From Hyphomicrobiales bacterium (GTDB lineage Bacteria; Pseudomonadota; Alphaproteobacteria; Rhizobiales; Afifellaceae): a DNA stretch of 6,562 nucleotides. Shown here one piece after another: positions 6,299 through 6,562 of this stretch. Positions within the stretch are counted from its first letter, which is position 1; every line of letters begins with the position of its first letter. The DNA is taken from assembly GCA_013812985.1 (NCBI GenBank), contig JACCSN010000787.1, forward strand, positions 1 through 6,562. The letters run 5' to 3'. A program made the position numbers and the translations under genes. The notes beneath the pieces are model-generated. The model was not told where the DNA came from. It saw only the letters and a list, made by a program, of their open reading frames with translations, and ran no database searches.

Positions 6299-6324
6299 CG
6301 GGCGGCTGCCCCGCTTCCTATCTT
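6298..6324 (+). terminator. Probable intrinsic terminator of the IalB-family gene
   Basis: A GC-rich stem begins at the last base of the stop codon. GCGGGC pairs with GCCCCGC, with one C bulged, around a GGCT loop (6298-6314), and is followed by the pyrimidine-rich TTCCTATCTT (6315-6324). This is the closest thing to a classical Rho-independent terminator in the window. It would separate the IalB gene from rlmN. Confidence 0.5.
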
Positions 6325-6340
6325 CCGGCGAGCATGGATT

Positions 6341-6370
6341 AGCGGGCCGCTTCACACGGGGCGGTCCGTT
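6341..6370 (+). repeat. Stem-loop in the IalB-rlmN gap
   Basis: The ten bases at 6341-6350 (AGCGGGCCGC) pair with 6361-6370 (GCGGTCCGTT) to give a 10-bp stem with two G-U pairs and a 10-base loop. It lies 35 bp upstream of the rlmN start. It could be a second terminator element or, if transcription starts upstream of it, a structure in the rlmN leader. No T-run follows. Confidence 0.35.
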
Positions 6371-6405
6371 CCCGTTGCAGCGCGTCTGCGTGCTAGAAAG
6401 ACCGG

Positions 6406-6562
6406 ATGAGCGCCGCACCCGCTATTATCGAGTTCGACCCGACACTAAGGGAGACGCCCGCGGAGTCGACGCCCGCGTCGCTGATAGGGCTGTCGCGCGA
6501 GGCGTTAGGCGAAGCGATTGGCGCGGCCGGCGTGCCTGAGAAGCAGGTCCGCATGCGCTCGG
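6406..6562 (+). CDS. rlmN: rlmN, dual-specificity RNA methyltransferase RlmN (5' part, cut by window end)
   Basis: Only the first 52 codons are present. The ATG at 6406 is the first possible start after an in-frame TAG at 6394-6396, so the start is well fixed. The visible protein has a variable N-terminal lead (MSAAPAIIEFDPTLRETPAEST), then SLIGLSREALGEAIGAAGVPEKQVRMRS. The latter matches the alphaproteobacterial RlmN N-terminal helical domain, where a LxGLSREEL...GVPE.Q.RMR pattern precedes the QLWHW segment. RlmN is a radical-SAM enzyme that makes 2-methyladenosine at A2503 of 23S rRNA and A37 of some tRNAs. The CxxxCxxC cluster motif lies beyond the window, so the call rests on the N-terminus and on the IalB neighbour. 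Confidence 0.82.
   Translation, partial: MSAAPAIIEFDPTLRETPAESTPASLIGLSREALGEAIGAAGVPEKQVRMRS

Noticed and set aside
1..6562. Defence island, CRISPR array, toxin-antitoxin pair, prophage or transposon
   Set aside because: All recognisable genes are metabolic, membrane or core functions. I saw no direct-repeat arrays, transposase, integrase, nuclease or tRNA-linked attachment duplication.

Overview
The window is GC-rich chromosomal DNA, most likely from an alphaproteobacterium of the Rhizobiales/Hyphomicrobiales type. The evidence is an IalB-family periplasmic protein followed on the same strand by the start of rlmN (an order I recall from that group), an alphaproteobacterial-style UbiG, and the strong GC bias of third codon positions, which produces long antisense shadow frames. 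No tRNA, rRNA, CRISPR array, insertion sequence, integrase or phage gene is visible. The region reads as ordinary housekeeping and metabolic DNA.

Layout. Positions 27-413 (-) encode a small DUF1232 membrane-associated protein. It is divergent from an SMP-30/gluconolactonase-family lactonase (515-1393, +). That gene converges with an MFS exporter-like transporter (1428-2669, -), and a stem-loop lies in the short gap between the two stops. Upstream of the MFS gene, on the same strand, are an SDR oxidoreductase (2765-3472, -) and ubiG (3499-4284, -). ubiG and the SDR gene are 26 bp apart and probably co-transcribed; the MFS gene follows after 94 bp and may be a third member or have its own promoter. 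A 231-bp divergent region separates ubiG from an aldo/keto reductase of the pyridoxal 4-dehydrogenase / D-threo-aldose 1-dehydrogenase type (4516-5538, +). A compact hairpin follows that gene. Next come an exported IalB-family protein (5771-6298, +), a terminator-like hairpin, and the 5' end of rlmN (6406 to the window edge, +).

How the genes relate. UbiG performs the O-methylation steps of ubiquinone synthesis and RlmN methylates 23S rRNA and tRNA; both are core functions. The AKR and the SMP-30 lactonase could form a sugar oxidation pair (aldose to lactone to aldonate), but they are about 3 kb apart and not in one operon, so this is only a hypothesis.

The observation most worth a second look is the SDR protein. 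It has lost the catalytic Tyr and Lys of the YxxxK motif and has an altered glycine motif, yet keeps the rest of the fold. Several inverted repeats and a cluster of AACCGG hexamers in the intergenic gaps are secondary candidates. I found no convincing undescribed multi-gene system.
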